NCBI RefSeq assembly: GCF_000163055.2
Contig: NC_022111.1
Coordinates: forward strand, 806,001-870,000
Length of the DNA: 64,000 nt
Source: Prevotella sp. oral taxon 299 str. F0039
GTDB lineage: Bacteria > Bacteroidota > Bacteroidia > Bacteroidales > Bacteroidaceae
Reading direction: 5' to 3'
Within the stretch, counting starts at the first letter, position 1. Each line of letters starts with the position of its first letter. Both the position numbers and the translations under genes were made by a program. The notes under the pieces were generated by a model that worked only from the letters and a program-made list of their open reading frames with translations, was not told where the DNA came from and ran no database searches. Positions 26,519 to 36,556 of the stretch are shown here, in pieces.

Positions 26519-26863
26519 ATGAACGACAAAGCGAAAATGATAAAGATTTATATAAGTAATACAGACTTATATGAAGATGAGCCTTTATATCATTTTTTAG
26601 CTCGAATGGCCAAAGAATTTAATATGGCTGGGGCTACAATTTATAAAGGTATTATGGGATATGGATGCAGTTCTTCAACAATATTGCATTCACATTGGGA
26701 ATTTACAGATAAAGTACCTATTACCGTTGAGATTGTCGACAATGAAGAAAAGATTCACGATTTTCTCAATAAAATTAAGCCTTTACTTCAAAAAGAACCA
26801 GATGGTTGCATCATAACTACACAAGATGTTGAAGTTGCACTCATTACTTTAGACTCAAAGTAA
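26519..26863 (+). CDS. DUF190 family (PII-like) protein
   Basis: The 114-residue protein has the DUF190/COG1993 pattern: IKIYISNTDLYEDEPLYHFL, MAGATIYKGIMGYG and the central HSHWEF region, then a C-terminal VEIVDNEEKIHDFLNKI-type segment. The fold resembles PII signalling trimers. In many bacteria the gene sits beside crcB or other transporters, but here its neighbours are a thioesterase and a helicase on the other strand, so no partner can be named. It appears monocistronic. Confidence 0.85.
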   Translation: MNDKAKMIKIYISNTDLYEDEPLYHFLARMAKEFNMAGATIYKGIMGYGCSSSTILHSHWEFTDKVPITVEIVDNEEKIHDFLNKIKPLLQKEPDGCIITTQDVEVALITLDSK

Positions 26864-27090
26864 TACATCACGTTTTTTTACTTTAGATACTTTTACACAT
26901 AGCCTTTCCAAAATCAAGAATAGGATATGTGCCAATTCTTTTTACATCTAATAATAACTATATTACATATAAATAAAACGATAGTACCCTTTTCTTTCAT
27001 ATAAATAGGAAATAACGAGCAAGTCTTTATTTGATTAAGTATTGGTATCTCCTTATATATTATAATAGTTTTATCATATAAATCATATTT

Positions 27091-28422
27091 CTACTTTATT
27101 TGCTCTACTATAGTCTTAAGACCTTTTATTTTCTCATTTTTAAGTATTGCAACAAGAGTTTCAATTTTTTTCCTTGATACTGCAGCGTAACAATATCTTT
27201 CTCCAACATCGATACGTCCTACATCCTCTTTGCTTAAATTTCCCTTTTTACATAGAAAGCCTAAGATATCTCCTTTGCTTACTTTATCCTTCTTTCCTTT
27301 ACCGATATATAAGGTAGCCATTGTGGATTGAGGAACTAAAGAATTTTCTTCTTGACATTCAAAAAGTGCAGGTAAATCGTTAACATAACCAGGAATGGTT
27401 TCTTCTGGTGATAAAATAAAGAAGTATTTACCTACATTATTCCATCTCGCAGTTCTACCAATGCGATGAATAAACGTATCTTCTGTATCAGGGAGATGAT
27501 AATTAATTATGTTATTTACGTCAGCAATATCAAGTCCTCGAGATGCTAAATCGGTTGAAACAAGTATATTGTTTGATTTATTCGAGAAAAGAAAGAGTGC
27601 TACCTCACGTTGTTTTTGTTCAAAACCACCATGTAAAGCACTTACACAAAATCCTTCTTTAGAAAGATATTCATACACTCTATCAACACTATCACGATGA
27701 TTCAAGAAAACGATAGAACTTTCATTGCCAAGCGATTTCAATAAGACAGAAAGTGCTTCAAGCTTATCTTTGCTAGAACTTGTTATGTAATAAGGTTCTA
27801 TTCTATCCGTTGGTTGGTTTTCTTCATCAAGAAAAAGCACCTCTTGAGTATTGTTTTTACGAGCAAAGAGATATAAATCGGGAGAGTTTGTTGCAGACAA
27901 TAAGATCCTACGGCGCACAAAAAGAAGACTATCTACAAGTATTGTCATCTCCTTTCTAAATCCAACTTTAAGACACTTATCAAACTCATCAATTACAAAC
28001 GTTTTAACATTATCTATTTCAAAGTTATGTTTATCAATATGATCATTTAATCTTCCAGGCGTACCAAAGATAATTTGGGGCTTTAATTTATTGATTTCCC
28101 TATGTTCATCCATCGTTGCTCGACCTCCATAACAAGCGTAAGCACGAACCTGTTTGAGTGCTCTTTTAAGGATATCAGTTGTTTGTATTGCCAATTCTCG
28201 ACTGGGAACAACTACGATTACCTGCACAGAATCAGACGAAAGATCTATCTTTTCAAGTATAGGAAGCAGATAAGCTAATGTTTTTCCCGTTCCTGTTGGT
28301 GAAAGAATGACAATATCTTTTGATGTTTCATTAATGGTTTTATAGGCTTCTTGTTGCATTTCATTCAAAGCCTTAATGCCCAATTTATCTAGAAAACGTT
28401 GTAAATAATCTTTATACTCCAT
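27091..28422 (-). CDS. DEAD-box RNA helicase, DbpA-like
   Basis: The 443-residue protein has motif I SPTGTGKTLAYLLP, Ia PSRELAIQT, motif II VIDEFDKCLKVGF (DEFD in place of DEAD), motif III SATNSP and motif VI HRIGRTARW. The C-terminal 75 residues (LYIGKGKKDKVSKGDILGFL) match the DbpA RNA-binding domain, which in E. coli targets 23S rRNA helix 92. A role in 50S ribosome assembly is likely. It is the last gene of a minus-strand series with two TPR genes, 12 nt from its neighbour. Confidence 0.9.
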   Translation of the reverse strand: MEYKDYLQRFLDKLGIKALNEMQQEAYKTINETSKDIVILSPTGTGKTLAYLLPILEKIDLSSDSVQVIVVVPSRELAIQTTDILKRALKQVRAYACYGGRATMDEHREINKLKPQIIFGTPGRLNDHIDKHNFEIDNVKTFVIDEFDKCLKVGFRKEMTILVDSLLFVRRRILLSATNSPDLYLFARKNNTQEVLFLDEENQPTDRIEPYYITSSSKDKLEALSVLLKSLGNESSIVFLNHRDSVDRVYEYLSKEGFCVSALHGGFEQKQREVALFLFSNKSNNILVSTDLASRGLDIADVNNIINYHLPDTEDTFIHRIGRTARWNNVGKYFFILSPEETIPGYVNDLPALFECQEENSLVPQSTMATLYIGKGKKDKVSKGDILGFLCKKGNLSKEDVGRIDVGERYCYAAVSRKKIETLVAILKNEKIKGLKTIVEQIK

Positions 28423-28433
28423 TGACTTTATCC

Positions 28434-29642
28434 TTATTTTCTCAATAACTTATCTATTTCTTCAAACTCTTTTCCCATATTTAAGTTTAAATATATGGTG
28501 TAAAGAGCTACTGCCCATTTATCTTTATCTTGTGGCTCTCTCTTTCTATATTCCTCCAAATAACCTAAAGCTTTTGTATATAGAGAGCCTATTTTTGATT
28601 TATTTTTACCCACATTTCCCACTTTTATATTTAGATCCTCCGCCTTATTAAAATAAGAAAGACCAATATTTAAAAGTATTCCAGAGGTTGTATCTTTCTC
28701 TGCTAATAGCGATTTACAAATATCAATACATTGATCATACCTCTTTAAATGATATAGTATAGAGCTTTTAGCAAAGCGAAATGAACGATTCAAACTATCA
28801 ATTGCAAGAGCTCTTTCTACTAAATCCAATCCTTCAGAATAATTATCTTCATCGGCATAGAAGGAAATTAGCCTTGAAAAGAAGAAAGGAGAAACAGGAT
28901 ATTTATTAAACCCTTCTTTCAAAGTTTGCTCATAACGAACCGTATCTTTATTCATTTTATAGATATCTGCAAGATATTGCAGCGTATTAGCATAATGAGT
29001 TGAATCTGTAAGTGCTAAAGGCATATAATAAAGAGCCTTATTTGTTTCTTGTATTTTATATCCACAAAACACAGTCCAATAAGCAGCTTCAGACAAATAT
29101 TTATCTTTTTGTGGAAGATTATTTGAGCTAAAGATAGGGTGTTGTGCTGTAGTTATATAAAGACTCAATAATTCAAAACCATTATTATAATCTTTCTTAC
29201 GAATAAAGAACACTCCTCCATTAAACAAATTGGCTCTAGTACTCAACAGCATATTTGCATACTTATCACGAGATTTATTTATTTCTTTCTCGGGTCTATT
29301 ATCCTTTACCTGAATAGAGTCTAAGCAAATAGCTACCTTAAACATTTCTGCTATATTGTTATAGAATTGAGTTGTATCACAAGGACGTTTTAGATAAAGG
29401 GCTTCATTACCATTTAAATATCTCTTATTCAATACTTCAAATAATGTATTCCAAACCTTATCATTATGTATATTTGCAGAATCTTTAAGCAAGTTCCGCA
29501 TTATTTGTTCTGCTTGATTTAAGTTGTTTGATTTCTTTATCATTTGCTTCACTTGAGAGATTTCTTTCTTCTGCGCCATGAGTGATAACGAACACCCTGC
29601 AAATAATAATATAACCAATAATTGTATTCTTAACTTTTTCAT
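28434..29642 (-). CDS. Secreted tetratricopeptide-repeat protein
   Basis: The 402-residue protein has a signal peptide ending near LSLMAQ; the Cys in FAGCSLS could also suggest a lipoprotein. The body is helical with TPR-like units (ALTDSTHYANTLQYLADIYK, YSEGLDLVERALAIDSLNR, DTTSGILLNIGLSYFNKAED). It is followed by a YTKALGYLEEYRK segment near the end. It is adjacent to and similar in layout to the TPR protein at 29652-30731, so the two may be distant paralogues. It probably scaffolds envelope proteins, but no partner is evident. Confidence 0.75.
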   Translation of the reverse strand: MKKLRIQLLVILLFAGCSLSLMAQKKEISQVKQMIKKSNNLNQAEQIMRNLLKDSANIHNDKVWNTLFEVLNKRYLNGNEALYLKRPCDTTQFYNNIAEMFKVAICLDSIQVKDNRPEKEINKSRDKYANMLLSTRANLFNGGVFFIRKKDYNNGFELLSLYITTAQHPIFSSNNLPQKDKYLSEAAYWTVFCGYKIQETNKALYYMPLALTDSTHYANTLQYLADIYKMNKDTVRYEQTLKEGFNKYPVSPFFFSRLISFYADEDNYSEGLDLVERALAIDSLNRSFRFAKSSILYHLKRYDQCIDICKSLLAEKDTTSGILLNIGLSYFNKAEDLNIKVGNVGKNKSKIGSLYTKALGYLEEYRKREPQDKDKWAVALYTIYLNLNMGKEFEEIDKLLRK

Positions 29643-29651
29643 CTTTTTATA

Positions 29652-30731
29652 CTATTTTTCTGTAGGCATTATTTTTGCTAACGATTTCAATGCCACCTTA
29701 TCTTTCAGTGCATAAAGAACCACATAAAGTGGATTTCTCCAATCAATCTTCTTACATTCTGGGTCTTGCTCTTTAACTAGTTCTAAGTTCTTACGCGCCA
29801 AATTTAAGTTATCTCTAACCTGTTTTTGTTGTTCTTGAGTTAAACGCTTCCCGCTTTCTTTTATATTATCACGATATTCTAAGGCTTTAGAGCTATAACT
29901 TATACCAATGTTATATAACAAATGAATAGACGACCCACCTAACTTTTCTGCAGACGTAAATGCTTCTATTGCTTCATTCCATTTCTTTTTAGTCATCATA
30001 ATTTCTCCCCACAACAACAAAACCTGTACATTTTTAGAATCACGCAAAAGTTCTTCATTTGTAAATTGTTCTAGCTCCGCAGCATATTGTGGTTGAGATA
30101 GATATTCGATTATCAAGTGAAAGAAAAGCGAATTATTGGGATTTGTTGTGTGAAGATTTAGTAAAGCCAATAGATATACTGTCGAATTGGTTGGCGTTTC
30201 TATTTTTTCTTTCATACACAACACTTTTAACTCCGCAGACTTTTCTGCCCAATCTTTAAATAAGAGCGACTTATCTACATAAAAATCAGCATCTTTATAG
30301 TTTTTAATTGAATAAAAATGTGAAGCTGTATTATAAAAGATTGCACCCAAATTATCTTGATTTTGTTTAAAAAGTGGTGACGAAGCACTTTCAATAATTA
30401 CGTTAGTGATATACTTGCGAGTACTAAAACTCAAGGTTGTATCTTGTAGTTTAGAAACTAACTTTGTTCGAAGACTCACTAAACGATCTTTATTTTGCGC
30501 AACATAAGCACTGTGAACTGCATCTTGTTTCTCACATTCTAATCCTAAAAGAATGGCATTTGCAACTTTCATATAATATTGATTAGAATCTTTCTCTAAA
30601 GCTATACTGCTCAAAAGACTATTCAATTGCTCATTTATTTTCGATGTTTTAGTTTGTTTCTTATGTGGAGATGCAAATAGCATAACCACATTGATCATCA
30701 ATATTATAATGAATTTTATTCGTCTTTTCAT
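29652..30731 (-). CDS. Secreted tetratricopeptide-repeat protein
   Basis: The 359-residue protein has an N-terminal signal peptide (MKRRIKFIIILMINVVMLFA) and helical TPR-like units, the clearest being KKWNEAIEAFTSAEKLGG followed by LLYNIGISYSSKALEYRDN. The closing segment ARKNLELVKEQDPECKKIDW resembles the end of the neighbouring TPR protein (YTKALGYLEEYRKREPQDKD). The gap to the next TPR gene is 9 nt, so they are co-transcribed. The function is unknown. Confidence 0.75.
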   Translation of the reverse strand: MKRRIKFIIILMINVVMLFASPHKKQTKTSKINEQLNSLLSSIALEKDSNQYYMKVANAILLGLECEKQDAVHSAYVAQNKDRLVSLRTKLVSKLQDTTLSFSTRKYITNVIIESASSPLFKQNQDNLGAIFYNTASHFYSIKNYKDADFYVDKSLLFKDWAEKSAELKVLCMKEKIETPTNSTVYLLALLNLHTTNPNNSLFFHLIIEYLSQPQYAAELEQFTNEELLRDSKNVQVLLLWGEIMMTKKKWNEAIEAFTSAEKLGGSSIHLLYNIGISYSSKALEYRDNIKESGKRLTQEQQKQVRDNLNLARKNLELVKEQDPECKKIDWRNPLYVVLYALKDKVALKSLAKIMPTEK

Positions 30732-30779
30732 ATAAAGTATTTTAAAGAGAATGTCTATTGCATTGAAAGAACATTCTAT

Positions 30780-31367
30780 CTATTTTTCGCTTTCTATATG
30801 ATATTGCAAATGTTTCATTGAATGCCCCCCCCAACTAGAATCATTAACATATTGGAAACCTACTTTTGAATAGAGCTTTTCAGCTAAAGGATTATTACAA
30901 TCAACTAATAATCCTACATGATTAATATGGAGATTACGGGCTTTTTCTATTGTTGCTTTAAGTAATTTTTGAGCAATCCCTTTTTCTCTAAATGATTTTT
31001 TTACAGCTAAACTATCAACATATAACTCTCCTTCTTGCGTTTCATCGTTCATATCTGCAAAGTCTCTGTTAAATCGTACCTTTGCTATTTCAATAAATTT
31101 AGAACGCAAAAAACGTAAATCTTTACCATCATACGACAAGCATATTCCAACAACATCGTTATTATGCACAGCAACTAGAGTGTTTGTATAGCTATATTGC
31201 GATTGTTCATCATTCACCAAACAAATCATTGCTTGTTTAAAATCATCAAGAGTTTGATTCTCTCCAATAAAAAACAGACAACACTCATCTGTCATTGCAG
31301 TCATGATTAACTGTGCAATAGATTCCGCTTGTTCTCTTATAGCAGGTTGGATTGTTATTTTATACAT
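30780..31367 (-). CDS. GNAT family N-acetyltransferase
   Basis: The 195-residue protein has a GNAT core: ELYVDSLAVKKSFREKGIAQ (beta-4 and the R/Q-x-x-G-x-A acetyl-CoA loop), then LLKATIEKARNL and LLVDCNNPLAEKLYSKVGF. The substrate is not predictable. Its start overlaps the end of nhaD by 8 nt, so the two are coupled. A poly-C/G stretch (CCCCCC, around 30830) codes for WGG. Confidence 0.85.
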   Translation of the reverse strand: MYKITIQPAIREQAESIAQLIMTAMTDECCLFFIGENQTLDDFKQAMICLVNDEQSQYSYTNTLVAVHNNDVVGICLSYDGKDLRFLRSKFIEIAKVRFNRDFADMNDETQEGELYVDSLAVKKSFREKGIAQKLLKATIEKARNLHINHVGLLVDCNNPLAEKLYSKVGFQYVNDSSWGGHSMKHLQYHIESEK

Positions 31368-32697
31368 GCATTTTTATAATCCAATAGCAAAATATTCCTA
31401 TTAAATAACCAATAAGAGTTGGACCAGCAACACGCTTCAAGTACCAGCCAAAAGTGATTTTTTCGAGTCCCATAACAACAACTCCAGCTGCACTTCCTAT
31501 GATAAGTATAGAGCCACCGACTCCTGCACAATACGCTAAAAGTTGCCAAAAGATTCCATCTACAGCCATATCACCTGTAGGAGCCACAGTATACATACCC
31601 ATACAGCCAGCAACTAAAGGTACATTATCAACTATACTTGATAAAATTCCTATAATTCCTGTTACAATAAAATGGTTACCTTCCGACACTTCATTAAGCC
31701 AAACTCCAAGATTTTCCAATACTTTAATCTCTTCTAAACATGCTACAGCCATCAAAATTCCTAAGAAGAACAAGATTGTAGCCATATCTATATGAGCAAT
31801 TAGATTAGCAACTCTATTCTGTAATCCTTCATTATCACCATGCTCGGCACGATAGAACATCTCAGTTGCAGTCCAAAGAACTCCTAAAACTAATAATATT
31901 CCCACAAAAGGAGGCAAATGTGTGATGGATTTAAATATTGGAACAAACATTAATCCTCCGACTCCAAGAACAAATATAATTTTTCTTTGAGTTTTAGAAA
32001 AATCTAAAACCTCATAATCTGTAGCCATATTAGTATCTACAAGGGCAAGTTCTCCTGTCAAAGAACGTTGAAGTAGAAGTGTAGGTATAATCATTGAGGC
32101 TAAAGAAGGAATTAAAATTTCTTCCATTACACCAGCAGCAGTAATAACACCTTTATTCCAAAGCATAATCGTTGTTACATCTCCAATTGGCGAAAAAGCA
32201 CCTCCTGAATTTGCAGCAACAATAACTAATGATGCATATATCATACGATCTTTATGATCTGGTACAAGTTTTCGAAGAATCATGATCATTACTATACTCG
32301 TTGTTAAATTATCGAGAATAGCAGAAAGGAAGAATGTTATAAATACAATACGCCATAAAAGAGTTTTTTTTCCACGCGTCTGAAGGATATCTCTCACAAA
32401 ATTAAATCCTCCATTCTTATCTACAACCTCTACAATTGTCATTGCTCCCATAAGAAAGAACAATGTTTCTGCAGTTCCACCGAGATGATGATCAATTATT
32501 CCTGCAATACTCGAAGCGACTGTTTCAGATGTTAATCCTGTAATATATTCTCCTGGATTAGTCATAAACAAGGTCCAACAACCAACAAACATCAACAAAG
32601 CTATAGCCGCTTTATTTATTTTTGTGAATCCTTCTAAAGCTATACAAAGATAGCCAAGCACAAAAACTACTACGATCAATAATGTAACACTTACCAT
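31360..32697 (-). CDS. nhaD: Na+/H+ antiporter, NhaD type
   Basis: The 445-residue inner-membrane protein has about 11-12 hydrophobic segments in an ion-transporter-superfamily pattern. HHLGGTAETLFFLMGAMTIV, ILDNLTTSIVMIMIL, NSGGAFSPIGDVTTIMLW and SSIVDNVPLVAG are conserved NhaD segments with the Asp, Asn and Thr residues expected in the two half-helix breaks. It exports Na+ in exchange for protons. A promoter box is 35 nt upstream, and GNAT, two TPR genes and a helicase follow on the same strand. Confidence 0.92.
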   Translation of the reverse strand: MVSVTLLIVVVFVLGYLCIALEGFTKINKAAIALLMFVGCWTLFMTNPGEYITGLTSETVASSIAGIIDHHLGGTAETLFFLMGAMTIVEVVDKNGGFNFVRDILQTRGKKTLLWRIVFITFFLSAILDNLTTSIVMIMILRKLVPDHKDRMIYASLVIVAANSGGAFSPIGDVTTIMLWNKGVITAAGVMEEILIPSLASMIIPTLLLQRSLTGELALVDTNMATDYEVLDFSKTQRKIIFVLGVGGLMFVPIFKSITHLPPFVGILLVLGVLWTATEMFYRAEHGDNEGLQNRVANLIAHIDMATILFFLGILMAVACLEEIKVLENLGVWLNEVSEGNHFIVTGIIGILSSIVDNVPLVAGCMGMYTVAPTGDMAVDGIFWQLLAYCAGVGGSILIIGSAAGVVVMGLEKITFGWYLKRVAGPTLIGYLIGIFCYWIIKMHV

Positions 32698-32731
32698 TTA
32701 TTTATAGATATTACTTGTTTTAATTTCGTTA

Positions 32732-32739
32732 CAAAGATA
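32732..32739 (-). promoter_or_regulatory. Promoter -7 box for nhaD
   Basis: On the minus strand it reads TATCTTTG, 35 nt before the nhaD ATG. Confidence 0.55.
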
Positions 32740-33069
32740 AGAAATATATTTCATTTTCATTCTAATTATTTATTTTTCACAAGACAACTCTCTACATAAT
32801 CAAATTTAAAAGGTATTTTCTTATTTTTTAATAACAAAGAAATAATGCCACACATAAAAGGAATGAACGACTATAACTTGAGAGTTTAATCACTTCATTA
32901 GATACAAGTCTCATAAAACAAAAGTTTATTCATATTATTATCAAAACAAATATAGAATGAAATATTTATTAGACTTACATATAAAAAGGAAACATAATAT
33001 ACTCAACAATTAGACATTTACGTTTCTAATTATAGAACTTTCTAAAAGAAGTATAATAAACTTGTTTTT

Positions 33070-33150
33070 AAAAGCTATGCTATTTGCTTGTAAAAACATT
33101 GTTATTATGATGCAAAAGCAATGCTATTACACATTAAAATCTATGCTTTT
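33070..33150. repeat. 22-nt-period intergenic array, locus C (4 units)
   Basis: Fifteen-nt units start at 33070 (AAAAGCTATGCTATT), 33092 (AAAAACATTGTTATT), 33114 (AAAAGCAATGCTATT) and 33136 (AAAATCTATGCTTTT), exactly 22 nt apart, with spacers tgcttgt, atgatgc and acacatt. The 628-nt gap 32698-33325 otherwise contains only the divergent nhaD and addA promoters. I see no small gene in it. Confidence 0.8.
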
Positions 33151-33284
33151 ACTTCTTACTCACATTTGACTTAAATATTAAGCAGAATCATTCTACCAAT
33201 AAATATGCTAGAGAAAAGCTCACACAAAGATAGTTTTTGAAATAAAAGGAATTGTCTTTCGGCTCTTTTCTCAATGATTTTATG

Positions 33285-33292
33285 TAAGTTTG
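33285..33292 (+). promoter_or_regulatory. Promoter -7 box for the AddAB-like operon
   Basis: TAAGTTTG matches TAnnTTTG and lies 34 nt before the ATG at 33326. Confidence 0.5.
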
Positions 33293-33325
33293 TAATGTTT
33301 TTAAAACATCTAGACAAATACAACT

Positions 33326-36300
33326 ATGAATGCTCCCTTAACAGTTTACAAGGCAAGTGCGGGTTCTGGTAAAACATTTACATTGACAATAGAATATATC
33401 AAGTTGTTAATTAAGGATCCTTTGTCGTATAAACAAATCCTAGCAGTAACCTTTACGAACAAAGCAACAGAAGAAATGAAGATGCGAATACTAAGTCAAT
33501 TATATGGACTTTCACGTCTTCTCCCCGACTCTAACGCTTATTTAGAAATAATAAAGAAAGATACTGAGCTTTCAGAAGAACAGATTAGACAACGTTCTTC
33601 GTTAGCTTTGGGCTACCTCATTCACAACTATTCGTATTTTCAAATACAAACAATTGACACCTTTTTTCAAGGTGTTTTAAACAACTTAGCCCGTGAATTA
33701 GATTTAACGGCAAAACTTCGTGTGACTCTTAACGATGAACAACTGAAAGAAAGGGCTGTAGATAGATTGATAGAAGAGCTAGATCCTAAGAATAAAGTAT
33801 TAAAATGGGTGCTTGATTTACTTGAAGAAAACCAAGAAGAGAACAAGGCTTGGAATGTTATATCAGAGCTTAAATCGTTTGGAAAGAATATCTTTTCTGA
33901 CTTATACAAACAAAATGAAAAACAATTGTCTAGTTTTTTAGAAGACGAAAACAAGGTTAAGGAATTCAAGAACACACTTATAAAAGCAAAAAAAGAGGCT
34001 ATTGAAAAACTAGATAAAAGCGTTACGGCTTTCTTTGATATTCTAAATGAATCTGGATTAGATATCAGTGACTTCAAAAATGGGGCAAGAGGAGTACCTA
34101 GTTACTTCCTAACTTTACAAAAACAAGAGTACACTAAGACTAATTTCCCTACGAAAACAGCATTAAACGGCTTAACAAGTTCAGACGCATGGATTAGTAA
34201 AGGCGGTGAAGAAAAGAAGCCTTACCTACGCAGTTTAGTTGAACAACGCTTCATGCCACTATTGAATGGCGTTGAAAGTATGCGTGTTCCACTTACCAAA
34301 ACCATTCTTTCTGTCACTCTAACACTGCAACATCTCAATAAACTTCGATTGCTTAGTAACATCGAAAAAAAAGTACATGAAATCAATAACGAAAACAATC
34401 AGTTCTTGTTAAGCGACACTCAAATACTCTTAAACTCTATGATTGAGGAGTCAGACTCGCCCTTTTTGTTCGAAAAAATAGGCACTCGACTTGAACATAT
34501 CATGATAGATGAGTTTCAAGATACAAGTACTACTCAATGGAAAAACTTCAAAATACTCCTTAATGAGTGCTTGAGTCATGCCGAAAGTAGTAACCTTATC
34601 GTTGGAGATGTTAAACAAAGTATTTACAGATGGAGAAATGGTGACTGGAAATTGCTTAACAATATCGACCAAGAATTCAATCATTCTGAAGAGGTTTTAG
34701 ATATAAAAAACCTTACAACAAATTATCGTTCTAGTAGAAACATCATCACTTTTAACAATGCTTTCTTTTACTCTTTGGTAAAAACTGAGGCTGGAATATT
34801 ACATGAGATATCTGAAAAAGAAGAACAACAGCTACAAAGTGCTTATGATGACGTGGCGCAATTAGTTCCTAAAAACAAGCCTAATAAAGGCTATGTGCAA
34901 ATAGAATTCCTTAAGAAGGAAGTATATGAAGAGGAGACCCTCCCACAAACTAAAGCCATTATTCAAGACCTTTTAGATAAAGGTGCACAGCCAAAAGACA
35001 TTGCTATCATTCATCGTAAGAACGACAAGCTACAAGAAATAGCTAATTATTTAATGAATGAAATGCCTCATTTGCACTTTGTTTCGTCAGAAGCATTTAA
35101 GATTCACTCATCAAGTGCAGTGAATATCATTATAAAAGCATTAAAATTCTTAGTGAATAACGATGATAAACTGGCCTTAGCTGAATTGGTTCAAACCTAT
35201 CAAACAGAGGTTTTGCAAACCAAAGATATCGATTCTTTAATGGTAGAGAATAGAGATAGTCTTGAAAATCTATTACCTAAGTCATTCTATATCAACATAG
35301 ATGAACTTAGAGAACTTGCCTTATTGAATTTGATAGAAACCATATTTAATGCTTTTTCATTAGATACGTTGAAGGAACAAACAAGCTATGTTTGCACATT
35401 CTACGACAAAGTGAATGAGTTTATCACAGACAATGGCTCTAACTTACCATTATTCTTAAATCAATGGGAAGACGATTTGTATAACACAACCATATCAACT
35501 GAGCAACTAGATGGTATTACGCTCATCACAATCCACAGGTGTAAGGGTCTGGAATACAAGCATGTTATCATGCCATTCTGCGACTGGAAGCTTAAACAAG
35601 ATGCGACAATGCTTTTCAAAACACCTGAAGCTCCATTCTCACTGATACCAATTCTGCCAATATATAACTCAAGAAGCAAAATGATGAACACCATCTTTGA
35701 GTCGCAATATATAGAAGAATACTCGCAAACAATTGTGGATAACCTCAATATGTTGTATGTTGCTTTCACTCGAGCATGCGATAGTTTGTTTGTAATATCA
35801 TGTGCAAATCAAAGCATTTTATATCGTGCTAGTTCTATACAAGCTGCAATGATAAATATAAAAGATCAATTACCAAACTGCACTATTATTGACGAATTAG
35901 ACAAAGAAGATTGCTATTTCAAGTTCGAATATGGCAAATTAGAGGTTGAAGCGGTTCAAAAAGAGGACGAAAAGTCGATGAATATCTTTAAAACCCCTAT
36001 TATTCCGCATCAAATAGATATAAAGAACTATGCGGAAAAGGCATCTTTCTTACAGAGTAATAAGAGTAATGAGTATCTAAAAGGCGAAGAAACCAAATCT
36101 AAACAACAGCAATATATAGAGCTAGGACAAGTTCTTCACAAAATATTCTCACAGATAAAGAAGAAAGAAGACATTGCTGCAGCCATAGAAAAATTGGACT
36201 ATGAAGGCGTAATTGATAACAAAAAGATAAACAAAGAGAATTTACAAAACCTTATATATAAACGCTTTGAGAACCCAATTGTAGAGGAATGGTTTAGCGA

Positions 36301-36556
36301 CAAATGGACAGTTTTTAACGAATGTGCTATCCTTAGCGTTGATCCTACAACCAATTCGGTTATTAAAAGACGTCCCGACAGGGTGATATACGATGGAGAT
36401 CAGATGATTGTTATCGACTTTAAATTTGGCTCTCCCAAAGATATTTACATCCAACAGATAGAGAATTATATGACTCTTCTAAAGGAAATGGGTTATAAAA
36501 AGATTAAAGGTTATTTGTGGTTTGTATACTCTAATAATATAAAGGAGGTGAAATGA
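33326..36556 (+). CDS. addA: AddA-like UvrD-family helicase/exonuclease
   Basis: The 1076-residue protein has the helicase start VYKASAGSGKTFTLTIEY (Walker A, about residues 8-20), AVTFTNKATEEMK, MIDEFQDTS (motif II), VGDVKQSIYRWRNGD, TIHRCKGLEYKHVI and MLYVAFTRACD. The C-terminal RPDRVIYDGD and VIDFKFG form a PD-(D/E)XK nuclease. With the next gene it should process double-strand breaks for RecA-dependent repair, as AddAB/RexAB does. It overlaps the following gene by four bases (ATGA). Confidence 0.9.
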   Translation: MNAPLTVYKASAGSGKTFTLTIEYIKLLIKDPLSYKQILAVTFTNKATEEMKMRILSQLYGLSRLLPDSNAYLEIIKKDTELSEEQIRQRSSLALGYLIHNYSYFQIQTIDTFFQGVLNNLARELDLTAKLRVTLNDEQLKERAVDRLIEELDPKNKVLKWVLDLLEENQEENKAWNVISELKSFGKNIFSDLYKQNEKQLSSFLEDENKVKEFKNTLIKAKKEAIEKLDKSVTAFFDILNESGLDISDFKNGARGVPSYFLTLQKQEYTKTNFPTKTALNGLTSSDAWISKGGEEKKPYLRSLVEQRFMPLLNGVESMRVPLTKTILSVTLTLQHLNKLRLLSNIEKKVHEINNENNQFLLSDTQILLNSMIEESDSPFLFEKIGTRLEHIMIDEFQDTSTTQWKNFKILLNECLSHAESSNLIVGDVKQSIYRWRNGDWKLLNNIDQEFNHSEEVLDIKNLTTNYRSSRNIITFNNAFFYSLVKTEAGILHEISEKEEQQLQSAYDDVAQLVPKNKPNKGYVQIEFLKKEVYEEETLPQTKAIIQDLLDKGAQPKDIAIIHRKNDKLQEIANYLMNEMPHLHFVSSEAFKIHSSSAVNIIIKALKFLVNNDDKLALAELVQTYQTEVLQTKDIDSLMVENRDSLENLLPKSFYINIDELRELALLNLIETIFNAFSLDTLKEQTSYVCTFYDKVNEFITDNGSNLPLFLNQWEDDLYNTTISTEQLDGITLITIHRCKGLEYKHVIMPFCDWKLKQDATMLFKTPEAPFSLIPILPIYNSRSKMMNTIFESQYIEEYSQTIVDNLNMLYVAFTRACDSLFVISCANQSILYRASSIQAAMINIKDQLPNCTIIDELDKEDCYFKFEYGKLEVEAVQKEDEKSMNIFKTPIIPHQIDIKNYAEKASFLQSNKSNEYLKGEETKSKQQQYIELGQVLHKIFSQIKKKEDIAAAIEKLDYEGVIDNKKINKENLQNLIYKRFENPIVEEWFSDKWTVFNECAILSVDPTTNSVIKRRPDRVIYDGDQMIVIDFKFGSPKDIYIQQIENYMTLLKEMGYKKIKGYLWFVYSNNIKEVK

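Noticed and set aside
13661..33150. Regularly spaced 22-nt arrays as CRISPR loci
   Set aside because: Units are only 15 nt and imperfect, spacers are 7 nt, arrays have four units, and no cas genes are present.
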